A DNA stretch of 64,000 bases from Gimesia maris (GTDB taxonomy: Bacteria; Planctomycetota; Planctomycetia; Planctomycetales; Planctomycetaceae). The stretch lies in assembly GCF_008298035.1 (NCBI RefSeq), contig NZ_CP042910.1:3053001-3117000 (forward strand), written 5' to 3'. The first letter of the stretch is position 1, and each line of letters starts with the position of its first letter. Position numbers and translations under genes: made by a program. This document shows, piece by piece, positions 34,539 through 44,387 of this stretch. The notes under the pieces were generated by a model. It was not told the DNA's origin and did no database searches. It worked only from the letters and a program-made list of their open reading frames with translations.

Positions 34539-35531
34539 TTAGTCCTGTTTTTTCAAAGTAGAGACAAATTCGTCGTAATGTTTCTGGACCTCTGCCTGCG
34601 TCGGAGTTTTTCCTTCGCTGACAATCACCCGGTACTTCATTTCCAATGGTTTGCTTTCATCAAACTTTGTGTCAAAAAAGGCACCAAAGCGACCGTAGGG
34701 ACGTTCGGAATAACGTGATGGTTCAGGGACGCTGGGGTCTTCCAGATATTCCACGTTATAGCGTTTTCCGTCAATTTCGTAAGACATGGCAAACCAGCCC
34801 AGATTCGTGTGACCATTGGGGTCGGTTTTGTCAGAGACCTGGAAGGGGGCCGGCTGCTGTGGGAATCCAGCGGGACGTACATACGTGGCATTGTTGGATT
34901 CTGCGACGTCCTGGGCTGCCCGGTACTGGAATCCGGCGTGCTGACGGTCTCCGTCCAGAACAATTTCGCCTCGTTTGCTTTCCAGTTGCGTCTGCCAGTC
35001 GATCTGCCAGGCAGGGAGTTTTGAGTTGGCGACTTCAACAGGGGTGACTGTGACTTTGCGAGTTTCAATGATCACAGGTTTTCCCTTGGCATCTTCCCAG
35101 TGAATTTCGGAAGTCATCGTGCCCTGTTTGGGGCCCCCTTTCATTTCCAGCATTTTCTCATGACGCAGATGTGCGCCATTTTTGCAGTGCCAGAAATCGA
35201 GTTCTGTGCCTTCAAATTTGGTTTTATTCCAGCCGACATACAAGCCACGGTGGTGTGTGTATTTTCCGCCTGGTCCTTTGGTGATGACTTTTTTGCTGCC
35301 TGGGCCGTAAACGTGGTGAAAAACCTTGTAGGTATCGTGAAAACTCTCTTTCGATGAGTCGTCATAGGGATAGACATACTGCAGGACAGGATTTCCGTTA
35401 AAGTACAGATCGGCCACTTTTTTTTCCGGCTGATCCTTCCAGGTGAATCCCGATTTTTCACTGGCTTGAATGCCTGCTGAAACAGTTAAATATGCCAGCA
35501 GAACGAGGGTGGTTGCGATAAGACGATTCAT
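34539..35531 (-). CDS. Secreted PmoA/DUF6807 family protein
   Basis: A 330-residue exported protein with a signal peptide at residues 1-23. The mature part has landmarks of the PmoA (DUF6807) family common in planctomycetes: VLQYVYPYD, YTHHRGLYVGWNKT, ELDFWHCKNGAHLRH and WFAMSYEIDGKRYNVEYLEDP. The family has a galactose-mutarotase-like beta-sandwich; catalytic activity is unproven, and the historical name PmoA does not mean methane monooxygenase. It follows the Gfo/Idh gene after a strong terminator and often neighbours such oxidoreductases, which hints at sugar metabolism. Confidence 0.8.
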   Translation of the reverse strand: MNRLIATTLVLLAYLTVSAGIQASEKSGFTWKDQPEKKVADLYFNGNPVLQYVYPYDDSSKESFHDTYKVFHHVYGPGSKKVITKGPGGKYTHHRGLYVGWNKTKFEGTELDFWHCKNGAHLRHEKMLEMKGGPKQGTMTSEIHWEDAKGKPVIIETRKVTVTPVEVANSKLPAWQIDWQTQLESKRGEIVLDGDRQHAGFQYRAAQDVAESNNATYVRPAGFPQQPAPFQVSDKTDPNGHTNLGWFAMSYEIDGKRYNVEYLEDPSVPEPSRYSERPYGRFGAFFDTKFDESKPLEMKYRVIVSEGKTPTQAEVQKHYDEFVSTLKKQD

Positions 35532-35589
35532 AGCAGCTTCCGTGAATGTAAAAGAGGGGTGAAGTTTTGATTCCGGATGTATGATTCGT

Positions 35590-35624
35590 AAAAAATCCCG
35601 TATTCCAGGCAGGAATACGGGATT
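35590..35624 (-). terminator. Strong rho-independent terminator after the Gfo/Idh gene
   Basis: A 13-bp perfect stem (AATCCCGTATTCC at 35594-35606 with GGAATACGGGATT at 35612-35624, loop AGGCA) is followed on the minus strand by a run of T residues. It lies 21 bp downstream of the Gfo/Idh stop and should separate it from the DUF6807 gene. Confidence 0.9.
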
Positions 35625-35644
35625 GGAAGAGTCCGAATCAGGGG

Positions 35645-37141
35645 TTAACCAGCGTTGGTGTCAGGGTTGTTTTTCGGGGGTTTCCCGTCAACCCAGGGGC
35701 CCGCGAGAGTCATGTAGCTGGGTTCTTCCAGCACACTTCCTTTGTCGCCGGCTTTCCAGCCTGGAATGTGTTTGGGTTTCTGCCGTGCTTCTGACATGGC
35801 TTCCCATTTTTTCGACCAGCTGCCGTCGCCTTCGGTAATGGCATGGGAATCAGCATCGAAGTGGTAGACCTTACCATTGCGATAGCTGTTTGATCCCATG
35901 TTGACGACGGCGATCGCTGCCGCACCCAGATCAGGTGGGTTGTTACACTTGCTCTGATCATTGGCCTGCATCGCTTCGACCCAGTTCTTGAAGTGAGCAT
36001 AGGTTGTGTCTTTGATCGGAGTGACATCAATCCGCTGCTGTTTCAGAGAACTGTCTCGGGTGACCTGTGGTCGTTCAGGGATGAAATCATACCCGTCGAA
36101 CCCTTCGCCGTTACCAAAGACAAACGAACCATTATGCCCGCGGATAATCTGTTTGATGCGGGTTTCCTGGTTACACATGGTGGCATTGACCAGTCCCTGG
36201 ACCCCTTCATTGAAGTCAGCAGCAACCGTTGCCACATCGGGAACGTCGCGACCATCGTATTCCAGGTACAGACCCCCTGCTCCGACAACGCGACCAGGAT
36301 AACGCAGACCGGTTGCTTTGAGCATGGCGGTGGTTCTGTGGACAAACAGGTCAGTAAACATGCCGGAACCGAAGGGCCAGAATCGACGCCACTGTGCGTA
36401 GACGGCGCGGTCGAAAGGCTGGTATTCGGCCAGACCTTCTTTGGTTCCGAGCCAGAGGTTCCAGTCGATGTTCTGTGGGTTCATCTCTTTTTTCAGAGCA
36501 TAGTACCGCCACTGACCCATGGAAGAGTTGCGGAAGTATTCGGTCTGGAACTGGAGTACTTTCCCCAGTTGTCCATCCTGCAGACGGGCCCGCACATCAT
36601 CCCAGACTGGAAGGCTGGTGGACTGCACACCGACCTGCATGATTTTACCGGTTTTTTTCCAGGTTTCGACGACTTCCAGAGCCTCTTCGACTTTCTTGGT
36701 CATTGGCTTTTCGCAGTAGACATGCAGACCGGCATTCATGGAGTCGATGGTCTGCTTGGCATGCCAGTGGTCGGGAGTTCCGATACAGACGGCATCCAGT
36801 TTTTCTTTTTCGAGCATGTCGCGGTAATCGACGTAGGAAGTGACGTCATTCCCCAGCTCTTTTTTGATATAATTGGCAGTGCGGTCTCGATGCTCTGAAT
36901 ACACATCAGCGACGGCAATCAGATCGATGTTCATGCCATCTTTTTTCAGCTGCACCAGCTTTTTGACATGGGCACCAAATCCACGACCACCAGGGCCGAT
37001 AAATGCGATGCGAATTGCTTCATTACTATTGCCGGCTCCCAATGCGGGGGCGGAAGCCAGTCCGGCGATCGTGCTGGCGGCGACCGCCGTGGTTCCTGAG
37101 GTTTTCAGGAAATCTCTTCGATTGATGGGGCTTTGATCCAT
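35645..37141 (-). CDS. Tat-exported Gfo/Idh/MocA family oxidoreductase
   Basis: A 498-residue NAD(P)-dependent oxidoreductase of the kind often annotated as a dehydrogenase in planctomycetes. The N-terminus has a twin-arginine signal (NRRDFLKTSGTTAVAA), so it is folded and bound to cofactor before export. The nucleotide-binding motif IRIAFIGPGGRGFGAH follows near residue 44, then the family block IGTPDHWHAKQTIDSMNAGLHVYCEKPM with the catalytic-site Lys (EKP). The substrate is probably a sugar or cyclitol, not identified. A strong terminator follows, and the gene is transcribed alone. Confidence 0.92.
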   Translation of the reverse strand: MDQSPINRRDFLKTSGTTAVAASTIAGLASAPALGAGNSNEAIRIAFIGPGGRGFGAHVKKLVQLKKDGMNIDLIAVADVYSEHRDRTANYIKKELGNDVTSYVDYRDMLEKEKLDAVCIGTPDHWHAKQTIDSMNAGLHVYCEKPMTKKVEEALEVVETWKKTGKIMQVGVQSTSLPVWDDVRARLQDGQLGKVLQFQTEYFRNSSMGQWRYYALKKEMNPQNIDWNLWLGTKEGLAEYQPFDRAVYAQWRRFWPFGSGMFTDLFVHRTTAMLKATGLRYPGRVVGAGGLYLEYDGRDVPDVATVAADFNEGVQGLVNATMCNQETRIKQIIRGHNGSFVFGNGEGFDGYDFIPERPQVTRDSSLKQQRIDVTPIKDTTYAHFKNWVEAMQANDQSKCNNPPDLGAAAIAVVNMGSNSYRNGKVYHFDADSHAITEGDGSWSKKWEAMSEARQKPKHIPGWKAGDKGSVLEEPSYMTLAGPWVDGKPPKNNPDTNAG

Positions 37142-37422
37142 TTCGTTATCTCCAGTGATATAATAAAGTGTGACTGTTACTGGATGGCATCAATGGTCGG
37201 TGATACCAAGTGCGTTTCAGGTTCGCAGGCGCGTACCTTCAAGCGCTTATGGGGGAAGGAGAAGGAAACTGCTTTCCCTACGCTTAATAGTAGCAATATT
37301 GTGGGCCTAATGGTACTTATCACTCTACATTTTCTGGATTGTTGCCGATTCAACTGATACAGCCCGAACTGAGTACCGGCCAGAGTGTTTTTCTAAATAA
37401 AGTCAATAAATTGTTGGGTTAA

Positions 37423-38358
37423 GTGGTGTTAATACGAGGACTAGCAGGTTTTGACGGCTGTCAGGGAGGCATGGTCTCAATTGGTAACTTCGATGGAGTG
37501 CATCGAGGGCATCAGTTGATGATTCTGACATTAGTTCAGCATGCTCGGACACAAAAAATTCCCGCCATTGTTTTTACCTTTGATCCTCACCCAATTCATC
37601 TATTGCGGCCCGAACATGCTCCCCCAGAGTTAATGACAATTGAACAACGCGCGGAGGTTCTGCAAGGACTGGGCGTGGACTGTGTGATTGCTTATCCCAC
37701 CGATCGTGCGTTATTGAATCTGACCGCGGAAGAATTCTTTCAACAGGTCCTGTGTGACCAACTGCAGGCCAAAGGCATGGTGGAAGGCCCCAATTTTTAC
37801 TTTGGCAAAAACCGTGCTGGAGACGTTGCTTTATTAGGTCATTTGTGTGAGCAGGCGGGAATGTTTTTTAAAGTGGTTGAACCAACCGTTTGTGGTTCGC
37901 GCATGATCTCTTCGTCTGAGGTTCGTAAATCCATTCAAGCGGGAGAAATCGGAGAGGCGACCAGAATGCTGGGACGCCTCTATCAGATCTCGGGAACGGT
38001 TGGCCATGGTGCCGAGCGGGGGCGTATGCTGGGCTTCCCGACCGCGAATCTTACCGATATTAAAACGCTGATTCCCGCAGATGGTGTGTATTGTGGAGTC
38101 GGGGAGATCGCAGGTCGACAGTACCCGGCTGCCATTCATATAGGGGGGAATCCCACATTTCAGTCTGATGAGACCAAGGTCGAAGTACATTTGATTGGTT
38201 TCTCTGGAGATATTTACGGGCAGAAGCTGCAGGTTCAGTTTCTGGATCAATTGCGGGGAACTCAAACATTTGCCGATGCTGAATCGCTTAAAACGCAACT
38301 TCTGATTGATGTCGAATCAGCAAAAAAGCTGGCCAGTCAATGGATAGATCTCCAATAA
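37423..38358 (+). CDS. ribF: Bifunctional riboflavin kinase/FAD synthetase
   Basis: Converts riboflavin to FMN and FMN to FAD. The 311-residue product has both domains: an N-terminal nucleotidyltransferase (SIGNFDGVHRGHQ at residues 20-32, FDPHP, and SSSEVRKSIQAG) and a C-terminal riboflavin kinase (GRMLGFPTANL near 200, GVYCG, HIGGNPTF). The frame opens with two GTG codons (37423, 37426) and the peptide VLIRGL matches the usual RibF start, so a GTG start is preferred over ATG 37471, which would cut into the first strand. No FMN riboswitch-like sequence was recognised upstream. The DHH phosphoesterase gene follows 75 bp later. Confidence 0.93.
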   Translation: MVLIRGLAGFDGCQGGMVSIGNFDGVHRGHQLMILTLVQHARTQKIPAIVFTFDPHPIHLLRPEHAPPELMTIEQRAEVLQGLGVDCVIAYPTDRALLNLTAEEFFQQVLCDQLQAKGMVEGPNFYFGKNRAGDVALLGHLCEQAGMFFKVVEPTVCGSRMISSSEVRKSIQAGEIGEATRMLGRLYQISGTVGHGAERGRMLGFPTANLTDIKTLIPADGVYCGVGEIAGRQYPAAIHIGGNPTFQSDETKVEVHLIGFSGDIYGQKLQVQFLDQLRGTQTFADAESLKTQLLIDVESAKKLASQWIDLQ

Positions 38359-38433
38359 TGCGCTAAGATGGCCAGTTAACAAAGTGAAACCACTCACTGG
38401 ATGCAGCCGGAATTCGCAGAGCAGGAAAAATGA

Positions 38434-39432
38434 ATGAGTACGATTAACTGGGCCCCCCTCTGTGAACTTATTCATGCACATCAGAAGTTTCTGCTTTCCT
38501 GTCATGTCCGGCCGGACGCTGATGCACTTGGTTCTGAACTGGCACTGGCCTGTTTTCTCCGGGAACTGGGGAAAGATGTCCGGGTCATCAATCCTTCTGC
38601 TCATCCCAAAAGCATGGAATTTCTGGTTCAGGAACATGAAGTCCGTTATGTAGGAGATGGAGTATCAACGGCTGAGTTTGAATGGGCGGAGGTGCACATT
38701 GTGCTCGATACCAGTGCCTGGTCTCAACTGCCTGGACTGGCTAATTTCTATCGAAAAACGGATTCAAAAAAAGTGATCATCGATCACCATGTCAGCTCAG
38801 ATTCTCTGGGGGCGGAAGAATTCAAAGATGTGACCTCCCCTGCCACTGGCTGTCTGGTGTACGATCTGGGACGTGCTCTCAACTGCAGTCTGAATCCTGA
38901 GATCGCCACCCTGCTGTATGCTGCAATAGCTACAGACACAGGTTGGTTTCGATTTCCTTCCACCACCGCCTATACCATGCAGATTATCAGTGAACTGATC
39001 AAAGCGGGGGCTGAACCACATCAGATCTATGAGTTGCTGTATGAACAGAACAACTTACCCCAGCTCAGACTGATGGGGCGAGTACTGGGGCAGGTGCAGA
39101 CAGACTTCGATGGGTTGCTGGCGTACACGATCGTCAGTTGCGAAGACTTCAGTGCGACAGGGACCACGCCCGTTGATACGGAAGGACTTGTTAATTACTG
39201 TCTTACACTTGCGGGAACCCAGGCAGCGTTTATTGCGGTTGAACAGCGCAGTCGACAGGTGAAAATCAGTTTTCGCAGCCGCACTGCGTGGGATGTTTCT
39301 AAAGTAGCAGAATCATTTGGAGGGGGGGGACACCGACAGGCCTCCGGTGCGATGTTAAACGGTCCCCTTTCTTCCGCTGTGACAAAAGTTCTAGGGAAAT
39401 TTCGTGAGATGTTTGACACTCTCGAAAAGTAA
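38434..39432 (+). CDS. DHH/DHHA1 phosphoesterase, NrnA-type nanoRNase/pAp phosphatase
   Basis: A 332-residue Mn2+-dependent phosphoesterase. The N-terminal DHH domain has CHVRPDADALGSELAL, VLDTSAW and IDHHVSSD, with a later TDTGWFRFPSTT. The C-terminal DHHA1 domain contains KISFRSRTAWDVSKVAESFGGGGHRQASG. This is the architecture of NrnA, which degrades short RNA oligonucleotides and 3'-phosphoadenosine 5'-phosphate. The start follows GCAGGAAAAATGA, a good ribosome binding site. It follows ribF by 75 bp; in many bacteria ribF, nrnA, rbfA and truB are clustered, which supports the call. Confidence 0.9.
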   Translation: MSTINWAPLCELIHAHQKFLLSCHVRPDADALGSELALACFLRELGKDVRVINPSAHPKSMEFLVQEHEVRYVGDGVSTAEFEWAEVHIVLDTSAWSQLPGLANFYRKTDSKKVIIDHHVSSDSLGAEEFKDVTSPATGCLVYDLGRALNCSLNPEIATLLYAAIATDTGWFRFPSTTAYTMQIISELIKAGAEPHQIYELLYEQNNLPQLRLMGRVLGQVQTDFDGLLAYTIVSCEDFSATGTTPVDTEGLVNYCLTLAGTQAAFIAVEQRSRQVKISFRSRTAWDVSKVAESFGGGGHRQASGAMLNGPLSSAVTKVLGKFREMFDTLEK

Positions 39433-39568
39433 AAAAGCCCTCAGCGCTTTGTCCTGTTTTGTAGAAACTATTTTCCTGATTTGATTGCTCTTGGTCTAAA
39501 CCTGCTATAGCATAAGTGATATCTATTAATATCCGGCTGTCCATTTTATTAGACTCAGAGGGTAATTG

Positions 39569-42500
39569 ATGCGCTTACACGATCAACTCCGGTTTTTTAT
39601 CTGTCTCCTCGCCTCCTACTCAATGCTGAGTTTACCGGGCGATTTCTCTCTGGCAGAGAGCCCGATTCGCAACACACAAGATCCCAAAGATATTGCCACC
39701 TCGCCGGAACAGACTGTGAAAAACATGACGGTTCCCGAAGGGTTCAAAGTGACCGTGTTTGCCAGCGAACCTGACGTGCACCAACCAATCGGTTTTGAGA
39801 TTGACGATCGTGGTCGACTCTGGGTTGCCGAATGTTTCAGCTATGAACGCGGGACCTTTGATGATCAGTATCAAGACCGGATTGTTATTCTGGAAGATTC
39901 CAATGGCGACGGCAAAATGGACAAACGGAAAATCTTCTGGCAGGGACCAGGACCTTTAACCAGTGTGACCGTCGGTTCGAATGGTGTCTGGGCTTTGTGC
40001 CGCGGCGAATTACGCTATTACGAAGATAAAAACCACGATGATGTTCCCGATGGTAAACCGCAGGTGCTGCTGGAAGGCTGGAACTATAAAACCGTCCGAC
40101 ACAACATTGTGAGTGGTCTTACCTGGGGGCCTGATGGCTGGTTGTACGGGCGTCATGGAATCACGGACTCCTCACTCGTTGGTACTCCTGAAACAGTACC
40201 TGCAGATCGCACTACGATTCATTGTGGTATCTGGCGCTATCACCCAGTCAGCCATAAAGTGGAAGAAGTCAGCTCTGGTACGACCAATCCCTGGGGCTTT
40301 GACTATGACGAGTATGGCCAGATGTTTTTCACGAATAATGTGAATGGTCATCTCTGGCATATGATTCCCGGTTCTCACTACATTCGCATGTCAGGGCACG
40401 GCAGCGATCCCAACCCTTATGTTTACGAATTGATGACGAAGTGCGCGGACCACGATCACTGGGACAGCTCATCAGGAAAATGGACTGATTCCCGGGATAC
40501 CTCCGGCATTCATGGCAAACTGGGAGGGGGACACAGTCATTGTGGCGGCATGATTTACCTGGGCGACAACTGGCCACAGAAATACCGCAACTCCCTGTTC
40601 CTGTGTAACACGCACGGACATCGTGTGAATAATGATGCGCTGGAGCGAGAAGGTTCCGGATATGTCGGAACTCATCGCCCTGATTTTCTGTTGACCGGTT
40701 CAGACTGGTTTCGAGGCACCGAATTAAAATATGGACCCGATGGCAGTGTCTATCTCACCGACTGGGCGGATCTGGGAGAATGTCATGATCACGATGGCGT
40801 GCATCGTACCAGTGGTCGAATCTACAAAATTGCCTATGGGGATGTGCCACAACCTGAAAAGCTGAATCTGAATCAGTTGTCAGACAGTGAACTTGTGAAG
40901 CTGCAGTTGCATCCCAATGACTGGTATGTCCGTCATGCCCGCCGGATTCTGACAGAACGTGCGGGAACTGCCAAGAACTGGAGCCAGGCGAAAGCGGACT
41001 TGTTAAAAATCTATAATACTTCGAAAGAGGTTTCGCGTCGGCTGCGTGCTCTGTGGACACTTTATTGTACGAATCAAGTGAACGATGCTTGGTTGACGAA
41101 ACAGTTGAATGATCCCAGTGAGCACGTTCGCATCTGGGCGATTCGCTATCTGGTTGATGACGGTCAAGTTCCTGCAGAGGCGGTAAAGCAGTTTGCCAGG
41201 TTAGCACGCACCGAAACTTCCGGACTCGTACGACTCTATCTGGCATCGGCAATGCAGTCGCTGGCTCCCCAGGACTGCTGGGAAATTGCCGCTGCCCTTG
41301 ATCAGAACCCACAGGATACTGAAGACCGAAATTTCACACTGATGCTCTGGTATGGAATTGAGCCAGCAGTCATGGGGGACAGTCAATCCGCATTAAAGTT
41401 TCTCAGTCAGGCAACAAGACCACTGGTGCGCCAACTGGCGGCACGACGCCTGACAGAGGACATTGATCAGCATCCAGAGTATGTGGTACAGCTGATCCAG
41501 CAGGCGATTGATACAAAAGACACTGCGAAACAGCAGGATCTGTTAGCAGGGATTCAGGCTGCCTTACAGGGCCGCTTAAAAGCAGAGGCACCAGAAAACT
41601 GGCAGGCATTTAAGCAGGCAACAGCCAGGACTGATTCCAAAGATTTGCAGAAGCAAATTACAGAATTATCTGTTGTGTTTGGTGATGGGCAGACGATGGA
41701 TGCGCTCAAGAAAATTGCTTTGGATTCTGAGCAGCCTATGAAAAGCCGTTACCAGGCATTCGAAACATTATTAAACAGTTCTCAGGACAAAGACCTGTTA
41801 TCTGTTATTCAGAAATCGGTATATACGACGGAACTTCAGCCACTGGCATTTCGAGGGTTAGCACGGTTTTACGATCCCCAGACAATCCAGCGCATGCTGG
41901 GGCGCTACCGCAGTATCAAGCATGAAGGACGACAGGTGCTGCTTGATACCGTCAGCAGTCGTAAGGAATATGTTCTACTGCTGCTGAATGCCATCGATAA
42001 AAAACAGGTTCCCCAGGAAGATGTTTCCGCATTTCATGTGCGTCAGCTCCGAAATTTCCGGGACAAGGAAGTGGTTGAGAAACTGAATCAGGTCTGGGGG
42101 CAGACACGGGAAACCCCTGAAAAGAAACGAGCCCAGATCGAGAGCTATAAGGCGTTACTGACGGCAGAACGACTGGCAAAAGCCGATCGTGTGCACGGAC
42201 GGGTTCTGTATGAAAAAACCTGTGCGAAATGTCATCGACTGTTTGGAAGTGGAGGTCAGATCGGCCCTGATCTGACGGGAGCGAATCGGGCTAATATGGA
42301 TTATCTGCTGGAGAATATGGTAGACCCCTCTGCTCTCATTCCCAAAGGCTATGAAATGGTGGTGGTCGCGCTCACCGATGGTCGTGTCCTGAACGGAAAC
42401 GTGGTCAGAAAGACTGACAAGCAGTTGACCTTGCAGACTCAGAATGAATTGCTCGTGCTCGATCGTCAGCAGATCGACGATATGACTGCTTCCAAACTGT

Positions 42501-42622
42501 CCCTGATGCCGGAAGGTCAACTTGATCAACTGAGCGAAGAGCAGCTTGCGGATCTGATTGCCTACCTCGCGGGTAATACCCAGGTGAAACCGCCGGTGGC
42601 ATCCGCGACAACAGGCCCTTAA
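39569..42622 (+). CDS. PVC-type membrane-bound dehydrogenase with HEAT repeats and heme-binding domain
   Basis: A 1017-residue exported protein with the planctomycete/verrucomicrobial PVC cytochrome architecture. A signal peptide covers about residues 1-29. A propeller-like dehydrogenase domain (about 50-440) starts with NMTVPEGFKVTVFASEPDVHQPIGFEID split by short loops and ends near GSVYLTDWADLGECHDHDG. Helical HEAT-like repeats follow (about 440-860). The C-terminal heme-binding domain has CAKCH near residue 886 and GPDLTGANR, and the final PEGQLDQLSEEQLADLIAYL. It probably transfers electrons from sugar-type oxidation at the membrane. ATG 39569 is chosen over the preceding TTG because AGAGGG lies 6 bp upstream. 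Confidence 0.9.
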   Translation: MRLHDQLRFFICLLASYSMLSLPGDFSLAESPIRNTQDPKDIATSPEQTVKNMTVPEGFKVTVFASEPDVHQPIGFEIDDRGRLWVAECFSYERGTFDDQYQDRIVILEDSNGDGKMDKRKIFWQGPGPLTSVTVGSNGVWALCRGELRYYEDKNHDDVPDGKPQVLLEGWNYKTVRHNIVSGLTWGPDGWLYGRHGITDSSLVGTPETVPADRTTIHCGIWRYHPVSHKVEEVSSGTTNPWGFDYDEYGQMFFTNNVNGHLWHMIPGSHYIRMSGHGSDPNPYVYELMTKCADHDHWDSSSGKWTDSRDTSGIHGKLGGGHSHCGGMIYLGDNWPQKYRNSLFLCNTHGHRVNNDALEREGSGYVGTHRPDFLLTGSDWFRGTELKYGPDGSVYLTDWADLGECHDHDGVHRTSGRIYKIAYGDVPQPEKLNLNQLSDSELVKLQLHPNDWYVRHARRILTERAGTAKNWSQAKADLLKIYNTSKEVSRRLRALWTLYCTNQVNDAWLTKQLNDPSEHVRIWAIRYLVDDGQVPAEAVKQFARLARTETSGLVRLYLASAMQSLAPQDCWEIAAALDQNPQDTEDRNFTLMLWYGIEPAVMGDSQSALKFLSQATRPLVRQLAARRLTEDIDQHPEYVVQLIQQAIDTKDTAKQQDLLAGIQAALQGRLKAEAPENWQAFKQATARTDSKDLQKQITELSVVFGDGQTMDALKKIALDSEQPMKSRYQAFETLLNSSQDKDLLSVIQKSVYTTELQPLAFRGLARFYDPQTIQRMLGRYRSIKHEGRQVLLDTVSSRKEYVLLLLNAIDKKQVPQEDVSAFHVRQLRNFRDKEVVEKLNQVWGQTRETPEKKRAQIESYKALLTAERLAKADRVHGRVLYEKTCAKCHRLFGSGGQIGPDLTGANRANMDYLLENMVDPSALIPKGYEMVVVALTDGRVLNGNVVRKTDKQLTLQTQNELLVLDRQQIDDMTASKLSLMPEGQLDQLSEEQLADLIAYLAGNTQVKPPVASATTGP

Positions 42623-42702
42623 AGAGAGTTGCTATAGATTGAAAGCGCAGGCACACTGTAAAAATCTCGCCCCCTTTTTCTACCAGGTAGAAGGAGACCG
42701 TG

Positions 42703-44334
42703 ATGACAGGACGTGTTATTATTCGTCTGATGTATCAGACTGGCAGAGTATTCTGCTTATGTGCTGCGTTGATTTCATTATTGCAGACATCGAAGATGGC
42801 GTCTGCTGAAGATCTGGGGCGGAAATATCCTGCCAGTCTGGAATATTCGAAGCAGCCTCGCGGATACGATTCCACGACGACAAAAGAAGATGTCTGGAGC
42901 CTGAATTCATTCGAATTCAAACTGACAGACAAGTTCGAGATCCAGCTTGGACCCTCACAGGTTGTTTTAGGCCGTCATGGCAGAAACGTACTCTGGGCGG
43001 CCGTTTTTCCTGAAACACCAGGAGAAATTGTGACAGCCGATGCAGGCAAAGGGGAACATGTCTCCAGCATCTGGTTACGATTGCATCCGGCACGCGTGGG
43101 GGAACTGTTTCGTGCCAGCACTGTGACAAAGCAGGGAGATTCAAAATGGATCGAACAAGCTGTTGCTCTGGCTCGGCATAAAATGCGATCAAGCTGGCAT
43201 CAGGGAGGGAAGCCGATGGTGCCACTTCGAGAGTCCCTCATTTTCGATCTTGAAACGAAAGCAGGTTTCCGACGGTTTTACGCAATCGATACCCGCCAGC
43301 AGACCGTGAAGTATGTCGATGCATTTCGACAGAGGGCACTGGCTGTCGCAGTCCCGTTTAAGACTGGTGTTGGAGCTGAAATCTTTGACAAAGTGTGGAA
43401 TGCCTTTGATCGCGAATATGCGATGTTTGTCATTAAACCGGAAGTGGACTGGCAGAAGTTGCGCGACCAGTTTCGCCCCCAGGCGGTCCTCGCAAAAAAC
43501 AATCGTGAACTGGCAAACGTTCTTAGTGAGATGCTCGCTCACTTGAAGGATCTGCATGTGTATGTCCAGGTCGATGGGACATATGTGAAAGGGTTCAATC
43601 GCGAGCGACAGTTTAATGCCAGCCCGGCTGCGGCAGCACATCTGATCGGGAAGATCAACCAGGTCAAAGGCATGCGCTGGGGGCGCACGGAAGATGATAT
43701 CGGTTATATCGCTGTCGACAGCCTCTCGAAAGAGACTCTTCTGAATCAGTTTGAATCTGCTCTGAAACAGATGCAGGGTACACGCGGCCTGGTTCTGGAT
43801 ATTCGTGCGAATGGTGGAGGAGCCGAACCGCTGGGGCAGAAAATGGCAGGATACTTTTTAGATCAGCCCTGTCTTTATGCGACGCATCAATATCGCAGTG
43901 GACCAAAACACGATGATCTGGGTTCTATGCAAAAGCGTCGTCTGATTCCCAGTCAGGACTGGTATTACCGGGGACCGGTGATTGTGTTACAGGGGGAAAA
44001 AACAATGAGTTCTGCAGAAGCATTTGCATTGATGCTGGCAGAATGCCCCACTGTGACAACGATGGGAGACCGGACTGCAGGATCCAGCGGTAATCCACGG
44101 AGGATTGATGCGGGAGCAGGGATCATTGTCAATCTTCCCCGCTGGATCGCTTATGACGCGGCTGGAAAACCTTTTGATACCGTGGGAGTTCAACCGGATA
44201 TCAGAGTGAAGACCACTCCTCCGGACTTTACGAAATCCAGTGACCCAGTCCTGTCCGCTGCATTACAAAGACTGAGAAATCCAACTGAAAATCAGCCGGG
44301 TGGCTCTGAAGAAACACTGATTCCGCGCAAGTGA
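42703..44334 (+). CDS. Exported S41-family (C-terminal processing) peptidase
   Basis: A 543-residue exported serine protease-like protein. A hydrophobic signal is present near residues 8-30. The S41 core is at the C-terminus: IGYIAVDSLS, LVLDIRANGGGAEPLGQKMAG, GEKTMSSAEAFALMLAECP with the catalytic Ser near 435, and GDRTAGSSGNPRRID followed by the GVQPDI tail. No PDZ domain was evident in the N-terminal 280 residues. It probably processes or degrades envelope proteins. ATG 42703 was chosen over the overlapping GTG 42700 because AAGGAGACC lies at the usual spacing. It follows the PVC cytochrome by 80 bp on the same strand. Confidence 0.85.
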   Translation: MTGRVIIRLMYQTGRVFCLCAALISLLQTSKMASAEDLGRKYPASLEYSKQPRGYDSTTTKEDVWSLNSFEFKLTDKFEIQLGPSQVVLGRHGRNVLWAAVFPETPGEIVTADAGKGEHVSSIWLRLHPARVGELFRASTVTKQGDSKWIEQAVALARHKMRSSWHQGGKPMVPLRESLIFDLETKAGFRRFYAIDTRQQTVKYVDAFRQRALAVAVPFKTGVGAEIFDKVWNAFDREYAMFVIKPEVDWQKLRDQFRPQAVLAKNNRELANVLSEMLAHLKDLHVYVQVDGTYVKGFNRERQFNASPAAAAHLIGKINQVKGMRWGRTEDDIGYIAVDSLSKETLLNQFESALKQMQGTRGLVLDIRANGGGAEPLGQKMAGYFLDQPCLYATHQYRSGPKHDDLGSMQKRRLIPSQDWYYRGPVIVLQGEKTMSSAEAFALMLAECPTVTTMGDRTAGSSGNPRRIDAGAGIIVNLPRWIAYDAAGKPFDTVGVQPDIRVKTTPPDFTKSSDPVLSAALQRLRNPTENQPGGSEETLIPRK

Positions 44335-44387
44335 AATTCAAAGTGGAATGTGAAAAACGCACATACTATCCGCAATCAGAGACACTC

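Noticed and set aside
34539-35531. Methane monooxygenase subunit because of the PmoA name
   Set aside because: The family name is historical; the protein is a soluble secreted beta-sandwich of the DUF6807 type without the membrane and copper-site features of PmoA.
37142-37422. Possible FMN riboswitch upstream of ribF
   Set aside because: The conserved FMN-element blocks could not be recognised in this 281-bp gap.
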